From: Pseudonocardia sp. N23
GTDB lineage: Bacteria > Actinomycetota > Actinomycetes > Mycobacteriales > Pseudonocardiaceae
Length of the DNA stretch: 64,000 bases
Direction of reading: 5' to 3'
Assembly (NCBI RefSeq): GCF_002583555.1
Contig: NZ_BEGX01000052.1
Coordinates: forward strand, 452,068-516,067
Shown: piece by piece, positions 43,648 through 52,537 of the stretch
Layout: each line of letters opens with the position of its first letter
Position numbering within the stretch: the stretch's first letter is position 1
The notes under the pieces: generated by a model
The model's input: the letters and a program-made list of their open reading frames with translations, nothing else
What the model was told of the DNA's origin: nothing
Databases searched by the model: none
Translations under genes and position numbers: made by a program

Positions 43648-44581
43648 GGAACCGCTCCTCCAGTGCCTCGGGTGAAGCGTCGACGTCGATCACCGCGAGG
43701 TCCGCCCCGCGCGCCGACTCGATCGCCCCGAGCCGGCGACCCAGCTTGTCCATGGCGTACTCGGCCAGCTCGTTCATGTCGACGTCGAACGGCACGGTCC
43801 CGCCGTCGGCCTCGACCTTGTCGAACGTCCCCGTGACGACGCCCATCGACGGCACGATCAGCTCCTGCATCCGCTCGTCGACCACGTCGTACATCGCGTC
43901 GTCGGCGGCGACGTGGCGGCGGCAGGTGAACGTCCCCCACGCCATGTGGCGGCGCTCGTCGTCACCGATGTGCTTGATGACCTGCTGCATCCCGGGAAGG
44001 ATGCCGCGGCTCGTGCAGATCTTCGCCCACGTGAAGTAGCCGGTCAGCGCCAGCGTGCCCTCGACGATGTGGTTGTAGGTCACCGACGCCCGGACCTGGT
44101 TGCGCGGTGACGGGTCGTCGGCCAGCGCGTAGAGGCTCGCCGGCAGCTCCTCGGTGAAGATCTGCATGTAGTGCTCGTTGAACTCGATGTAGGAATGCAG
44201 GTCCTCGGTCATGCCGACGGCGTCGAACCAGCGCCGGAAGGCGTCGGTGTGCTTGGCCTCCTCGAACACGAACTGCGTCAGGTACAGCTCGTCGGCGAGG
44301 CGGCCCTCCGCGGCCATCGCGGCGACGAACGGCTGCAGGTCCTGCGTCACCGACTCCTCCCCCGCCATGAACTGCGCGGCGAGGGCGAAGGTCCACCAGC
44401 GCTCGTCGTCGGTCATGGCCTCGATGTCGCGGGCGTCCTGGCTGAAGTCGATGTCGGCCGGGTTCCAGTGCCGGGCATTGCCCTTGGCGAACAGGCGCAT
44501 CGGGAAGGAGTCCCGGTTGAGCCCTCCCCGGCCGAGGCTCGCGAATCCCTCGCGCTTGCCGTGCTCGATGCTGCGCTGCAT
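43607..44581 (-). CDS. R2-like ligand-binding oxidase (R2lox)
   Basis: Heterodinuclear Mn/Fe ferritin-like oxidase related to ribonucleotide reductase R2 and to M. tuberculosis Rv0233. All six metal ligands are identifiable: E75, E108, H111, E174, E209 and H212. Their spacings, including E-x2-H twice, match the described R2lox proteins. V78 and Y169 are placed as the Val-Tyr pair that forms the internal ether crosslink. The 324-residue length fits. R2lox binds a long-chain fatty acid but its physiological substrate is unknown. Here it is 13 bp downstream of an NDMA-type alcohol dehydrogenase and overlaps the MpaB-like gene, which suggests joint work on a hydrophobic substrate. Confidence 0.9.
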   Translation of the reverse strand: MQRSIEHGKREGFASLGRGGLNRDSFPMRLFAKGNARHWNPADIDFSQDARDIEAMTDDERWWTFALAAQFMAGEESVTQDLQPFVAAMAAEGRLADELYLTQFVFEEAKHTDAFRRWFDAVGMTEDLHSYIEFNEHYMQIFTEELPASLYALADDPSPRNQVRASVTYNHIVEGTLALTGYFTWAKICTSRGILPGMQQVIKHIGDDERRHMAWGTFTCRRHVAADDAMYDVVDERMQELIVPSMGVVTGTFDKVEADGGTVPFDVDMNELAEYAMDKLGRRLGAIESARGADLAVIDVDASPEALEERFHVEDTRELAAAAV

Positions 44582-44594
44582 CGGATCCTCCGTC

Positions 44595-45701
44595 TCAGTA
44601 GCGGATCAGGCCGCGGATGTTGCGGCCCGCCCGCATGTCCTCGTAGCCGCGGTTGACGTCCTCCAGCGCGTACTCGGCGGTGATCAGCTCGCCCAGCTTC
44701 AGCTGTCCGGTGTTGTGCAGCTCCAGCAGCCGCGGGATGTCGTGCTGGCTGTTGGCGCTGCCGAACATCGCGCCCTTGACCTGCTTCTCGTAGACGGTGA
44801 GGTCGAGCAGCGACATCGTCGCCGTCTCCTGCTCGTGCGGCGCCAGCGCCGTCACGACGACCCGGCCCCGCTTGCCGACGAGCTCCAGCGCCGGCTGCAC
44901 CATCTCTCCCTGTGCCACACCGGTCGTGATGATCGCGGCGTCGGCGAGGCGGCCGCGGGTGAGCTCCGAGACGATCTCCCACGCCGCGTTCAGGTCGACC
45001 GCGGTGTGCGTCGCGCCGAACTCGGTCGCCTTGTCCCGCTTGAACTCCACCGGGTCCACGGCGACGATGTAGCGGCAGCCGGCGATGCGCGCGCCCTGGA
45101 TCGCGTTGGCCCCGACGCCGCCGACGCCGATCACCACCGCGGTGTCGCCCGCCCGCAGGTCGGCCGTCTTCGTCGCGGAGCCGTAGCCCGTCGTGACACC
45201 GCAGCCGACCAGCGCGGCCAGGTCCAGCGGGAAGCCCTCGTCGATCGGGACGACCGACTTCACCGGCACCACCGTGTGCCGGGAGAACGTCCCCAGCAGG
45301 CACATCTGCCCGATGTCCTCGCCACCGGAGTGGAAGCGGTAGGTGCCGTCGAGCTGCGGGCCCAGGGTGGCACCGGCGCCGTCGTCGCACAGGTTGGTGA
45401 TCCCGCGGACGCACCACGTACAGCGCCCGCACGACGGCAGGAACGCCAGCACCACCGGATCGCCCACCGCGACCTCGGTGACGTTCTCGCCCAGCGCCGT
45501 GACCCGGCCCGCGCCCTCGTGGCCGCCGACGATCGGCAGGCCCACCGGGAGCTGGCCCGTCACCAGGTGCTCGTCGGAGTGGCACAGCCCGCTGGCCGTC
45601 AGCTCGACGAGAACCTCACCAGGGCCGGGCGGGTCGAGGTCGACCTCGCCGACCTCCCACTTGCCCCCGACCTCCCACAGCACCGCTGCTGTCGTACGCA
45701 T
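44595..45701 (-). CDS. NDMA-dependent (mycofactocin-type) alcohol dehydrogenase
   Basis: Zinc-dependent medium-chain alcohol dehydrogenase of 368 residues. Catalytic zinc region GLCHSDE with C40 and GGHEG with H61-E62; structural zinc cysteines C91, C94, C97 and C105 ([16 protein letters not shown]); nucleotide fold [16 protein letters not shown]. The N-terminus ([26 protein letters not shown]) and the C-terminal [18 protein letters not shown] match the NDMA-dependent Rxyl_3153-type family, whose bound NAD(H) is thought to be recycled by mycofactocin; that link is family knowledge. ATG 45701 is the conserved start; 60 upstream codons are not. It heads the ADH-R2lox-MpaB unit. Confidence 0.9.
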   Translation of the reverse strand: MRTTAAVLWEVGGKWEVGEVDLDPPGPGEVLVELTASGLCHSDEHLVTGQLPVGLPIVGGHEGAGRVTALGENVTEVAVGDPVVLAFLPSCGRCTWCVRGITNLCDDGAGATLGPQLDGTYRFHSGGEDIGQMCLLGTFSRHTVVPVKSVVPIDEGFPLDLAALVGCGVTTGYGSATKTADLRAGDTAVVIGVGGVGANAIQGARIAGCRYIVAVDPVEFKRDKATEFGATHTAVDLNAAWEIVSELTRGRLADAAIITTGVAQGEMVQPALELVGKRGRVVVTALAPHEQETATMSLLDLTVYEKQVKGAMFGSANSQHDIPRLLELHNTGQLKLGELITAEYALEDVNRGYEDMRAGRNIRGLIRY

Positions 45702-45825
45702 GCAAGCAGCATGACGCCGATCACGTCCACTCCGCACCGGTTCACCCGCGCCTGCGCTGTCCCGCGGGTGCCACCACCCGTTCGCGTGATGCAGTTCCAC
45801 AGCCCGCCTCGTGGCGCGCCACAGA

Positions 45826-45848
45826 CCGCGCGCAACCTCACGGTCGTC
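45826..45848. repeat. Copy A of the GCGCAACCTCA element
   Basis: The first 15 bases (45826-45840) recur directly at 47848-47862, and the last 18 (45831-45848) recur exactly in inverted orientation at 47883-47900. The copies bracket the two-component system genes. It could be a response-regulator site or a small dispersed repeat. Confidence 0.6.
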
Positions 45849-45934
45849 AGCGCGCCCCGGGGAACAGTGAGACTCGGACACTCGCGCACATCGTGGTCGG
45901 CTCCGGGCGCCCGAAGAGCTGGGGTTGCGCGCTC

Positions 45935-46588
45935 CTACCTCTCGTCGAGCAGACCCGCCCGGCCCGCGAGGGCCGCGGCCTCGATCCGGTTGGCCGCCCC
46001 GAGCTTGTGCAACAGCGAGGCGATCATCCGCTTCGCCGTCCGCTCGCTCACCAGCAACGGGCGCGCGATCTCCGCTGTCTCCAGCCCTCGGGCGAGCATC
46101 GTCCAGAGCTCGACGTCGCGGTCACCGAGCCGGTCGAGCAGCCCGTCGGCGGTGCGGTCGGCCGCGACGAGCAGGGCGTCGAGCAGCTCCGCGCGCACCA
46201 CCCGCACCCCCGCGACGAGCGCGAGCAGCGGCGCGACCAGCACCTGCGGATCGGCGGACTTGCCGAGGTAGCCGTCGGCCCCGGCGCGCAGTGCGGCGGC
46301 GGCGAGGTCGAGGTCTTCTGTGCCCGACAGCGCGAGCACCCGCGTCGCCGGATAGGCGGCCTTGACCCGGCGGATCGTCTCCACCCCGCCGAGCGGGGGC
46401 AGCGCCAGGTCGACGATCGCGATGTCGGCGCCGTGCCTCCCGACGAGGGCGACCGCGTCCTCACCCGAGGTCACGGACCCGGCGACCTCGAAGCCGTCGC
46501 CCGCCCGCGCCTCCAGCAGCAACGCCAGGCCCTCCGCGAAGAGGGCGTGATCGTCGACGATGACCACCACGTGTCGCCCGTCACGCAC
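45935..46588 (-). CDS. Response regulator, NarL/LuxR family
   Basis: Two-component DNA-binding regulator of 217 residues. Receiver domain 1-120: acidic pair D12-D13, phospho-acceptor D60 (IAIVDLALP), S88 (LALSGT) and K110 (GYLGK). LuxR-type helix-turn-helix at about 155-210 (GDRDVELWTMLARGLETAEIARPLLVSERTAKRMIASL). The GTG start is only 22 bp from the divergent kinase start. The DNA-binding domain differs somewhat from typical LuxR in its first helix. Targets are unknown; nearby repeats are candidates. Confidence 0.9.
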   Translation of the reverse strand: MRDGRHVVVIVDDHALFAEGLALLLEARAGDGFEVAGSVTSGEDAVALVGRHGADIAIVDLALPPLGGVETIRRVKAAYPATRVLALSGTEDLDLAAAALRAGADGYLGKSADPQVLVAPLLALVAGVRVVRAELLDALLVAADRTADGLLDRLGDRDVELWTMLARGLETAEIARPLLVSERTAKRMIASLLHKLGAANRIEAAALAGRAGLLDER

Positions 46589-46598
46589 CCGGTGACCC

Positions 46599-46604
46599 TA
46601 CTGT
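46599..46604 (+). promoter_or_regulatory. Probable -10 box giving a leaderless kinase mRNA
   Basis: TACTGT ends six bases before the GTG start of the kinase, so transcription would begin at or next to the start codon. No ribosome-binding site is visible between them. The -35 region is poor and overlaps the regulator's coding sequence. Confidence 0.45.
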
Positions 46605-46610
46605 CGCCGC

Positions 46611-47843
46611 GTGCAACACCTCTGGACGGACCGCGCCACCGACGAGCAGTGGACGACGTCGGTACTGCGGCTGATGGTCGTCGCCGCGGTCGGGCTGGCA
46701 CTCGCGATCGGGCCGGAGCTCGCCCGCGGGATGCTCGTCGCCGCGTGGGTGCTGGTGGCGGCCACGGCCTGCTACGCGACGGCCCAGATCGTCGCGACCT
46801 GGCGTGGGCGTCCGCTGCTGCCACCGTGGGCGGTGACGGTCGTCGACGGGCTGCTCGTGATCGTCGGCTGTGCGTGGACAGGCGGCGCCGACAGCATCAT
46901 GGTCGCCGCGCTGCCGTTGGTCGCGATCGCCGCGGCCGTGCGGGGCGGTGCCGTCGCCGGGCGGGTCGGGGCGCTGCTGCTGGGGCTGGCGTACACGGTC
47001 GCGGCGGTCCTCGGGTCCGACACCGGCGTCTCCCTCGCCCACCGGCTGCTCGCCGGGGCCTGGTGGACGGGGTTCCTGGTGTCGTTCGCGGTGCTCGTCG
47101 GCGTGCTGGTGCGGCTGCTGGAACGGGAGGCCCGCGCCGCGGAGTCCGAGCGGGCGCTGCGGGAGCAGCTCGTCGCCACCCAGCGGGCCCGCATCGACGG
47201 CGTCCGCGTCGTCCTGCACGAGTTCCGCACGCCGGTCGCGTCGCTGTCGGCGCTGGCCGGGGACCTCGCCGCCGGCCGGCTCGACGGCCCCGCCCGCGAC
47301 CGCGCGCTGACACTGCTCGCCGACCACGCGACCCACCTCGACGACATGCTCGACGGCCTCGCCGACCTCGCGCTCACGGACGGCAGCCCGCTCGGCCGGG
47401 TCCGGGAGCGTTCCGTCGGCCTGGCCGAGCTCGCCGCCGCCGTCCTCGACGCGGCGGGGGTCCCGCCGGACCGTCGCGTCGCGACCGTCTCCCCGGGGGA
47501 CGCTGCCGTCCGCACCGATCCGCAACGACTTCGCCGGCTGCTCACGAACCTCGTCGAGAACGCCGCGCGGCACGGTGCCGCCGAGCAGGTCGAGCTGGCC
47601 CTGTCCCACGCGGGCGGCGTGCTGACCGCCGAGGTCCGGGACCGCGGTCCGGGCATCCCCGCGGGTCAGGAAGGTCTCGTGACGGCCAAGGGCGTCGCGC
47701 TCGGGGAGCGGCGCGGGACTGCCGGGCTGGGCCTGTGGATCGTGGAGGCACTGGTGGCGTCGATGGACGGCGAGCTGGCGCTGCTGCCGCGCGAGGGCGG
47801 TGGGCTCGTCGCGAGACTGACCCTCCCGCTGGCCGGTGCCTGA
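46611..47843 (+). CDS. Sensor histidine kinase
   Basis: Membrane sensor kinase of 410 residues. About six membrane helices occupy residues 15-175, with short loops and no obvious extracellular sensor domain. The dimerisation/H box LHEFRTPVASLSALAGDLA has H203, and the ATPase domain has an N box LTNLVENAARHG, a G1 box VRDRGPGIPAG and a G2-like GTAGLGLWIVEALV. The unusual pairing is a HisKA (HEFRTP) kinase with a NarL-type regulator. It is divergent from its probable partner. Confidence 0.9.
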   Translation: MQHLWTDRATDEQWTTSVLRLMVVAAVGLALAIGPELARGMLVAAWVLVAATACYATAQIVATWRGRPLLPPWAVTVVDGLLVIVGCAWTGGADSIMVAALPLVAIAAAVRGGAVAGRVGALLLGLAYTVAAVLGSDTGVSLAHRLLAGAWWTGFLVSFAVLVGVLVRLLEREARAAESERALREQLVATQRARIDGVRVVLHEFRTPVASLSALAGDLAAGRLDGPARDRALTLLADHATHLDDMLDGLADLALTDGSPLGRVRERSVGLAELAAAVLDAAGVPPDRRVATVSPGDAAVRTDPQRLRRLLTNLVENAARHGAAEQVELALSHAGGVLTAEVRDRGPGIPAGQEGLVTAKGVALGERRGTAGLGLWIVEALVASMDGELALLPREGGGLVARLTLPLAGA

Positions 47844-47847
47844 GTGC

Positions 47848-47900
47848 CCGCGCGCAACCTCATGGCTGCCGTGGGCCGGCGGGACGACCGTGAGGTTGCG
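47848..47900. repeat. Copies B and C of the GCGCAACCTCA element
   Basis: Copy B (47848-47862) matches copy A directly over 15 bases. Copy C (47883-47900) is an 18-base exact inverted match of copy A. B and C face each other (CGCAACCTCA ... TGAGGTTGCG) with about 28 bases between, so they could also fold as a hairpin after the kinase stop at 47843. Confidence 0.6.
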
Positions 47901-48030
47901 ATCGGGCTCGGCCCGCACGGGCCGGGCGCCGCGCAGGCCCGGGTGGGCCAACGGTGGCCCGATCGTGGAGTCGTGCGGACGCCACGTCGTCGACCAGACT
48001 GCGCGACAGTCGACGGGGAGGAGTCGCGTC

Positions 48031-48441
48031 GTGGCGGCGTTCGAGAACGAGGACGAGGTCTACCGGTTCCTGGGCGGGGTGTTCCGCATCGGCATGGAGA
48101 ACCCGGACCTGGTCGCGAAGCTGACGCCGTCGGGCGTCGTGCTGCGGGTGACCTACACCGACCCGGACGCGGTGATCACCGTCGACATGCCGAACGCAGA
48201 GCTGTTCACCGGCGCGGGCCAGGGGCCGACGCCCAACGTCGAGCTGTTCATGTCCGCTGACACCGGCAACCGGTTCTGGCTGGGCAAGGTCGTGCTGCCG
48301 GTGGCGCTGGCGAAGGGCCAGGTCCGGGCGAAGGGGCCCGTCGCGAAGCTGCTGACGGTGCTGCCGCTGGCCAAGGGGCTGTTCGGGCCGTACCGGCAGA
48401 GCCTCGAGGAGGCCGGGCGGGCGGACCTGCTCGACGCCTGA
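48031..48441 (+). CDS. SCP2 sterol-binding domain protein
   Basis: A 136-residue single-domain protein resembling the SCP2/lipid-transfer fold: VYRFLGGVFRIGMENPDLVAKL, VTYTDPDAVITVDM, VELFMSADTGNRFWLGK and VALAKGQVRAKGPVAKLLTVLPL. SCP2-type proteins bind sterols or acyl chains in a hydrophobic tunnel. GTG 48031 is chosen because GGGGAGGAG lies seven bases upstream; an in-frame extension to 47836 overlaps the kinase end and is not conserved. It may go with the nearby lipid genes. Confidence 0.8.
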   Translation: MAAFENEDEVYRFLGGVFRIGMENPDLVAKLTPSGVVLRVTYTDPDAVITVDMPNAELFTGAGQGPTPNVELFMSADTGNRFWLGKVVLPVALAKGQVRAKGPVAKLLTVLPLAKGLFGPYRQSLEEAGRADLLDA

Positions 48442-48522
48442 CGAGGGACGATCGCCACCCGTTCCAGTGACTTGCCGGGCCGGGACCGTCGCCACCGGCC
48501 GATACTCGCGGCGGAGGCGATC

Positions 48523-48786
48523 ATGGACGTGGTCTGGCTCGACGTGCAGATGTGGACGCCCCTGCGCGGCCACATGCACCCCTTCACCGACATCGAGTGC
48601 GACGCGCCCGATCCGGCGCCCACGGTGCAGAACGTGTGGGAGGAGTGGGCGCTCGACCACCTGACCGCGGTCGCGGTGCACGACGGGTGGCAGCCGGGCC
48701 GCTACCACTACACCGCCGAGCGTCGCGACCGTGGCGGTCACACGGTGGAGGTCTTCGCCCGCGGGTACTGGGAGTGGACGCCCTGA
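48523..48786 (+). CDS. Hypothetical protein, 87 residues
   Basis: Not recognised. Begins MDVVWLDVQMWTPLRGHMHP, is rich in Trp and Asp and ends YWEWTP. The ATG at 48523 has GGAGG (48513-48517) five bases upstream, which supports translation; an upstream in-frame start at 48472 has none. No membrane segment or known motif. It overlaps the 3' end of the opposing small gene by 49 bp. Confidence 0.6.
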   Translation: MDVVWLDVQMWTPLRGHMHPFTDIECDAPDPAPTVQNVWEEWALDHLTAVAVHDGWQPGRYHYTAERRDRGGHTVEVFARGYWEWTP

Positions 48787-49004
48787 GCGAGGGCGCGCTC
48801 GTCGGCGGTGCGCTGCGGACGGGCGGTTGCACGGGCCAGCCGTGAGCCCAGGGCGGCAACGTCGGCGGTGACGGTGTGCCGCCGTGGTGGCCGCTCGAAT
48901 GCGGGGCGACCGGTGCGCTCGCGGCTGTCGGCGCCATAGCGGGTGACCGCCGCACTGAGGGCGGCGAGGACCAGAACCAGAACCAATAGTGTCGTCATGC
49001 CCAT
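48738..49004 (-). CDS. Small single-pass membrane protein, unknown
   Basis: An 88-residue candidate from ATG 49004: one N-terminal membrane helix (TTLLVLVLVLAALSAAV), then a basic, polar cytoplasmic tail. It is divergent from the MocR regulator with 56 bp between starts that hold a conspicuous inverted repeat, which suggests it may be the regulator's target. Its 3' end overlaps the preceding gene. An ATG at 48998 is an alternative start. It could be a non-gene. Confidence 0.45.
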   Translation of the reverse strand: MGMTTLLVLVLVLAALSAAVTRYGADSRERTGRPAFERPPRRHTVTADVAALGSRLARATARPQRTADERALAQGVHSQYPRAKTSTV

Positions 49005-49005
49005 A

Positions 49006-49042
49006 TTGTGGCTACGATTGGCCTGGTCCGGCATAGCCAATT
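49006..49042. promoter_or_regulatory. Candidate MocR operator
   Basis: TTGTGGCTA (about 49006-49014) and TAGCCAATT (49034-49042) face one another, and an inner ATTGGC (49017-49022) pairs with GCCAAT (49036-49041). A -10-like TACGAT (49013-49018) for the plus-strand gene lies inside. MocR regulators commonly control the divergent promoter next to them, so this is the probable site. Confidence 0.5.
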
Positions 49043-49060
49043 CGCGGAGAGTGGCCCGTC

Positions 49061-50536
49061 ATGCCCCAGGACGACCTGGAACGGCGCATCGGCGCCCACA
49101 CGTTCGCCCGCATCCTCGGCTCGTGGCGCCCGCCCGAGGGACGCGCGCTGGCATCGGCCCTCACCGACCAGATCCGGCTGCTGATCCTCGACGGCCGGCT
49201 CCCTCTCGGCACCCGGGTGCCCGCCGAACGCGAACTGGCGGGGGCGCTGGAGGTGAGCCGTACGACCGTCGCGGCGGCGTACGAGTCGTTGCGCGAGAAC
49301 GGGTTCCTGCACAGCCGGCGCGGATCGGGCAGCTGGACCCGGCTCCCCGACGCCCAGGCGGGCGACCACTCCCCCACCCTCGGCGCGTTCACCCCGATCC
49401 ACGACGACACCGTCCACGACCTCGCCTTCGCGGCACTACCCGCACCGCTCGACGCGGTCCGCGCGGCTGCCGCGGCCGCCGTCGGCGATCTCGACGCCCA
49501 CCTGAGCAACCACGGCTACGACGTCACCGGCCTGCCCGTGCTGCGCACGGCCATCGCCCGCCGCTACACCCAGCGCGGCCTGCCCACGACGCCCGACCAG
49601 ATCCTCGTGACCTCGGGCGCCCAGAACGCGATCGCGCTGGTCCTCAACGCGCTGGTCACCCCGGGCGACCGGGTCCTCGTCGAGCACCCGACGTATCCCA
49701 ACGCGCTCGACGCGATCCGTGTCCGCGGCGGGCGGCCCGTGCCGGTGCCCTTCACCGCCGACGGCTGGGACCTCGACCAGGTCACCGCCGGGGTCCGCGA
49801 CGCCGCGCCCCGGCTCGCCTACCTCATCCCCGACTTCCAGAACCCCACCGGCCACCTGATGCCCCCCGAGGACCGGGAGGCCCTGATCGCGCTGGCGCGG
49901 CGTACCGGCACGACGCTCGTCGTCGACGAGACGCTGTCCGAGCTCCCGCTCTCGGTCCCGCAGCCGCCGCCGTTCGCCACCTACGGTGGAGCGGCCGAGT
50001 CCTCGCTGGTCATCACGGTCGGCTCGGCCAGCAAGATCTTCTGGGGTGGCCTGCGGGTCGGCTGGATCCGCGGCCCGGCGGCGACGATCCGCAGGCTGGC
50101 GTCGGTCCGCCCGGGCATCGACCTCGGCGGCGCCGTGCTCGACCACCTGGTCGCCGCCCGGCTGATCGACGACATCACCGTCGTCGCCGAGACCCGCCGC
50201 ACCGAGCTGCTCGCCGCCCGCGACCACCTGCGCGGCCGGCTCGCCGAGCTGTTCCCCACCTGGACCTCGACGCGGCCCGGCGGCGGCCTGAGCCTCTGGC
50301 TCGACCTGGGTGCACCGGTGTCGAGCAGGCTGACGTCAGCGGCGCGGCGGCACGGCGTACTCCTCGCCGCCGGCCCCCGGTTCGGGATCGACGGCGCGTT
50401 CGAACGCAACCTGCGACTGCCGTTCACCCTGCGCCGCGACCGGATGGACGCGGCCCTCGACGACCTCGCCCAGGCCTGGTACGCCCTCGACGGCACCGTC
50501 GTCGCCGGTGACCACGATCCCATCGCGGTCGCGTGA
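49061..50536 (+). CDS. MocR-type PLP-dependent transcriptional regulator
   Basis: Fusion of a GntR-type winged helix (about 27-95: ALTDQIRLLILDGRLPLGTRVPAERELAGALEVSRTTV) with a fold-type I aminotransferase domain. The PLP lysine is K325 in GSASKIFWGG, with D289 (VVDET) and the NPTG motif at about 261-264. Length (491) and order match MocR proteins such as PdxR and GabR, which sense PLP or amino-group ligands. It starts at ATG 49061 after GGAGAG. It is divergent from a small membrane protein; the regulated pathway is unknown. Confidence 0.9.
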   Translation: MPQDDLERRIGAHTFARILGSWRPPEGRALASALTDQIRLLILDGRLPLGTRVPAERELAGALEVSRTTVAAAYESLRENGFLHSRRGSGSWTRLPDAQAGDHSPTLGAFTPIHDDTVHDLAFAALPAPLDAVRAAAAAAVGDLDAHLSNHGYDVTGLPVLRTAIARRYTQRGLPTTPDQILVTSGAQNAIALVLNALVTPGDRVLVEHPTYPNALDAIRVRGGRPVPVPFTADGWDLDQVTAGVRDAAPRLAYLIPDFQNPTGHLMPPEDREALIALARRTGTTLVVDETLSELPLSVPQPPPFATYGGAAESSLVITVGSASKIFWGGLRVGWIRGPAATIRRLASVRPGIDLGGAVLDHLVAARLIDDITVVAETRRTELLAARDHLRGRLAELFPTWTSTRPGGGLSLWLDLGAPVSSRLTSAARRHGVLLAAGPRFGIDGAFERNLRLPFTLRRDRMDAALDDLAQAWYALDGTVVAGDHDPIAVA

Positions 50537-50597
50537 GCCGGGAGGACCGCTGATCTAGGGTCGGTCCGAAGACGTCGGTGCGGACGAAGGAGTCGGT

Positions 50598-51686
50598 GTG
50601 GGCAAGGGGCCTCTGTCAGGACTGCGAGTCGTCGAGCTGGCCGGGATCGGACCGGGGCCGCACGCGGCGATGATCCTGGCCGACCTGGGCGCCGACGTCG
50701 TCCGCATCGACCGGCCCGGCGGCCTGCAGCTCGGCGACAGCTCCGCCGACGTGGTGCAGCGCGGCCGCCGCCGCGTCGTCGCCGACCTCAAGGACCCGGC
50801 AGGCCGCGAGACCGTACTGGGCCTGGTCGAGCGGGCCGACCTGCTCATCGAGGGCTACCGGCCCGGCGTCACCGAACGTCTCGGCGTCGGTCCGGACGAC
50901 TGCCTGCGCCGCAACCCCCGCCTCGTCTACGGCCGCGTCACCGGCTGGGGCCAGGAGGGCCCCCTTGCCGACCGCGCCGGCCACGACATCAACTACATCT
51001 CTCTGACGGGTGCGTTGCACGCCATCGGCCGCGAGGGCGAACGGCCCGTGCCGCCGCTGAACCTCGTCGGCGACTTCGGCGGCGGGTCGATGCTGCTGCT
51101 CGTCGGCGTACTGGCCGCGCTGTGGGAGACGAAGAACTCCGGCGAGGGCCAGGTCGTCGACGCCGCGATGATCGACGGTGCCAGCATCCTCGTGCAGATG
51201 GTGTGGTCGCTGCTGTCGCAGAAGCTGTGGACCGACCGGCCTGCTGCCAACCTGCTCGACGGGCACGCCCCGTTCTACGACACCTACACCTGCTCCGACG
51301 GCCGCCACGTCGCCGTCGGGGCGATCGAGCCCCAGTTCTATGCCGCGCTGCTGCAGGGCCTCGGGCTCGCGGGCGAGGACCTGCCCGCCCAGATGGACAC
51401 CGACGGCTGGCCCGTGGTGCGGGCCCGGATCGCCGGCGTCTTCGCCTCCCGCACCCGTGACGAGTGGGCCGATGTCTTCGCGCCCACCGACGCCTGCGTC
51501 ACCCCGGTACTGACGTTCGCCGAGGCCGCCGCGCACCCCCACGTCACGGCGCGCGACACGATCGTCGAACGCGACGGGGTCGCCCAGGCCGCGGCGGCAC
51601 CGCGGTTCTCCCGGACCCCGGGCGCGGCGGGTTCCACGGGCGCCGAGACCGTCGACGCGGCCGCGGTCCTCACGGGCTGGGCCTGA
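50598..51686 (+). CDS. mcr: Alpha-methylacyl-CoA racemase (CaiB/BaiF family)
   Basis: Epimerises (2R)/(2S)-methylacyl-CoA esters so that branched fatty acids and sterol side chains can enter beta-oxidation. The 362 residues begin [21 protein letters not shown], nearly the same as the M. tuberculosis enzyme. The catalytic pair H129 ([10 protein letters not shown]) and D159 ([10 protein letters not shown]) has the same 30-residue spacing as H126/D156 of that enzyme. The GTG start has GAAGGAG six bases upstream. It fits with Mce import and acyl-CoA ligase as a sterol/branched-lipid theme, though linkage is only by neighbourhood. Confidence 0.93.
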   Translation: MGKGPLSGLRVVELAGIGPGPHAAMILADLGADVVRIDRPGGLQLGDSSADVVQRGRRRVVADLKDPAGRETVLGLVERADLLIEGYRPGVTERLGVGPDDCLRRNPRLVYGRVTGWGQEGPLADRAGHDINYISLTGALHAIGREGERPVPPLNLVGDFGGGSMLLLVGVLAALWETKNSGEGQVVDAAMIDGASILVQMVWSLLSQKLWTDRPAANLLDGHAPFYDTYTCSDGRHVAVGAIEPQFYAALLQGLGLAGEDLPAQMDTDGWPVVRARIAGVFASRTRDEWADVFAPTDACVTPVLTFAEAAAHPHVTARDTIVERDGVAQAAAAPRFSRTPGAAGSTGAETVDAAAVLTGWA

Positions 51687-51688
51687 TA

Positions 51689-51729
51689 CGACGACGCCCC
51701 CGCCGCGGGAGGCGGCGGGGGCGTCGTCG
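51689..51729. terminator. Bidirectional terminator (18-bp perfect stem)
   Basis: A perfect 18-bp stem (51689-51706 with 51712-51729), loop GGGAG, begins right after the racemase stop and ends 12 bases from the rplA stop. It serves both convergent transcripts. Confidence 0.8.
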
Positions 51730-51741
51730 AGCAGGTTCGTG

Positions 51742-52464
51742 TCAGGCGCTGGGCGCGTCGTCCACGAGCAGGTTGCGGGTGCGGTTCGGGTCGATCTGGA
51801 TGCCCGGGCCCGTGGTCGTGGAGACCGTGATCTTCTTGATGTAGCGGCCCTTGGCGGCCGACGGCTTGGCGCGCAGGATCTCGTCGAGCGCGGCGCCGTA
51901 GTTCTCCACCAGCTTCTCGGTGTCGAACGACGCCTTGCCGATGACCAGGTGCAGGTTGGCCTGCTTGTCGACCCGGAAGTTGATCTTGCCGCCCTTGATC
52001 TCGTTGACGGCCTTCGCGACGTCCGGGGTGACGGTGCCGGTCTTCGGGTTCGGCATCAGGCCACGCGGGCCGAGGATGCGCGCGATCCGACCGACCTTGG
52101 CCATCTGGTCCGGCGCGGCGATGGCCGCGTCGAACTCCAGCCAGCCACCCTGGATGCGCTCGATCAGGTCCTCGGCGCCCACGACGTCGGCGCCCGCGGC
52201 CTCGGCTTCGGCAGCCTTGTCGCCGGAGGCGAAGACGATGACCCGGGCGGTCTTACCGGTACCGTGCGGCAGGTTCACGGTCCCGCGGACCATCTGGTCG
52301 GCCTTGCGGGGGTCGACGCCCAGTCGCATCGCGACCTCGACCGTCGGATCCTGCTTCGACTCGATGGAGGTCTCCTTGGCCAGGGCAGCGGCCTCGAGCG
52401 GGGTGTAGAGCCGGTCGCTGTCGATCAGCTCTGCGGCCTTGCGGTAGTTCTTGCTGCGCTTCAT
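51742..52464 (-). CDS. rplA: 50S ribosomal protein L1
   Basis: Forms the mobile L1 stalk at the E site; in E. coli it represses its own operon. The 240-residue protein begins [15 protein letters not shown], with the L1 signature in [18 protein letters not shown] and [21 protein letters not shown] 52464 is the conserved start. It lies 73 bp downstream of rplK. Confidence 0.97.
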   Translation of the reverse strand: MKRSKNYRKAAELIDSDRLYTPLEAAALAKETSIESKQDPTVEVAMRLGVDPRKADQMVRGTVNLPHGTGKTARVIVFASGDKAAEAEAAGADVVGAEDLIERIQGGWLEFDAAIAAPDQMAKVGRIARILGPRGLMPNPKTGTVTPDVAKAVNEIKGGKINFRVDKQANLHLVIGKASFDTEKLVENYGAALDEILRAKPSAAKGRYIKKITVSTTTGPGIQIDPNRTRNLLVDDAPSA

Positions 52465-52537
52465 GTCTGTCCTTCGATTCTGGTCAGATCGTGGTGCGAG
52501 CCGCGCAGGCTCTCCCACAACTCCTGGTGTGGCTGGG

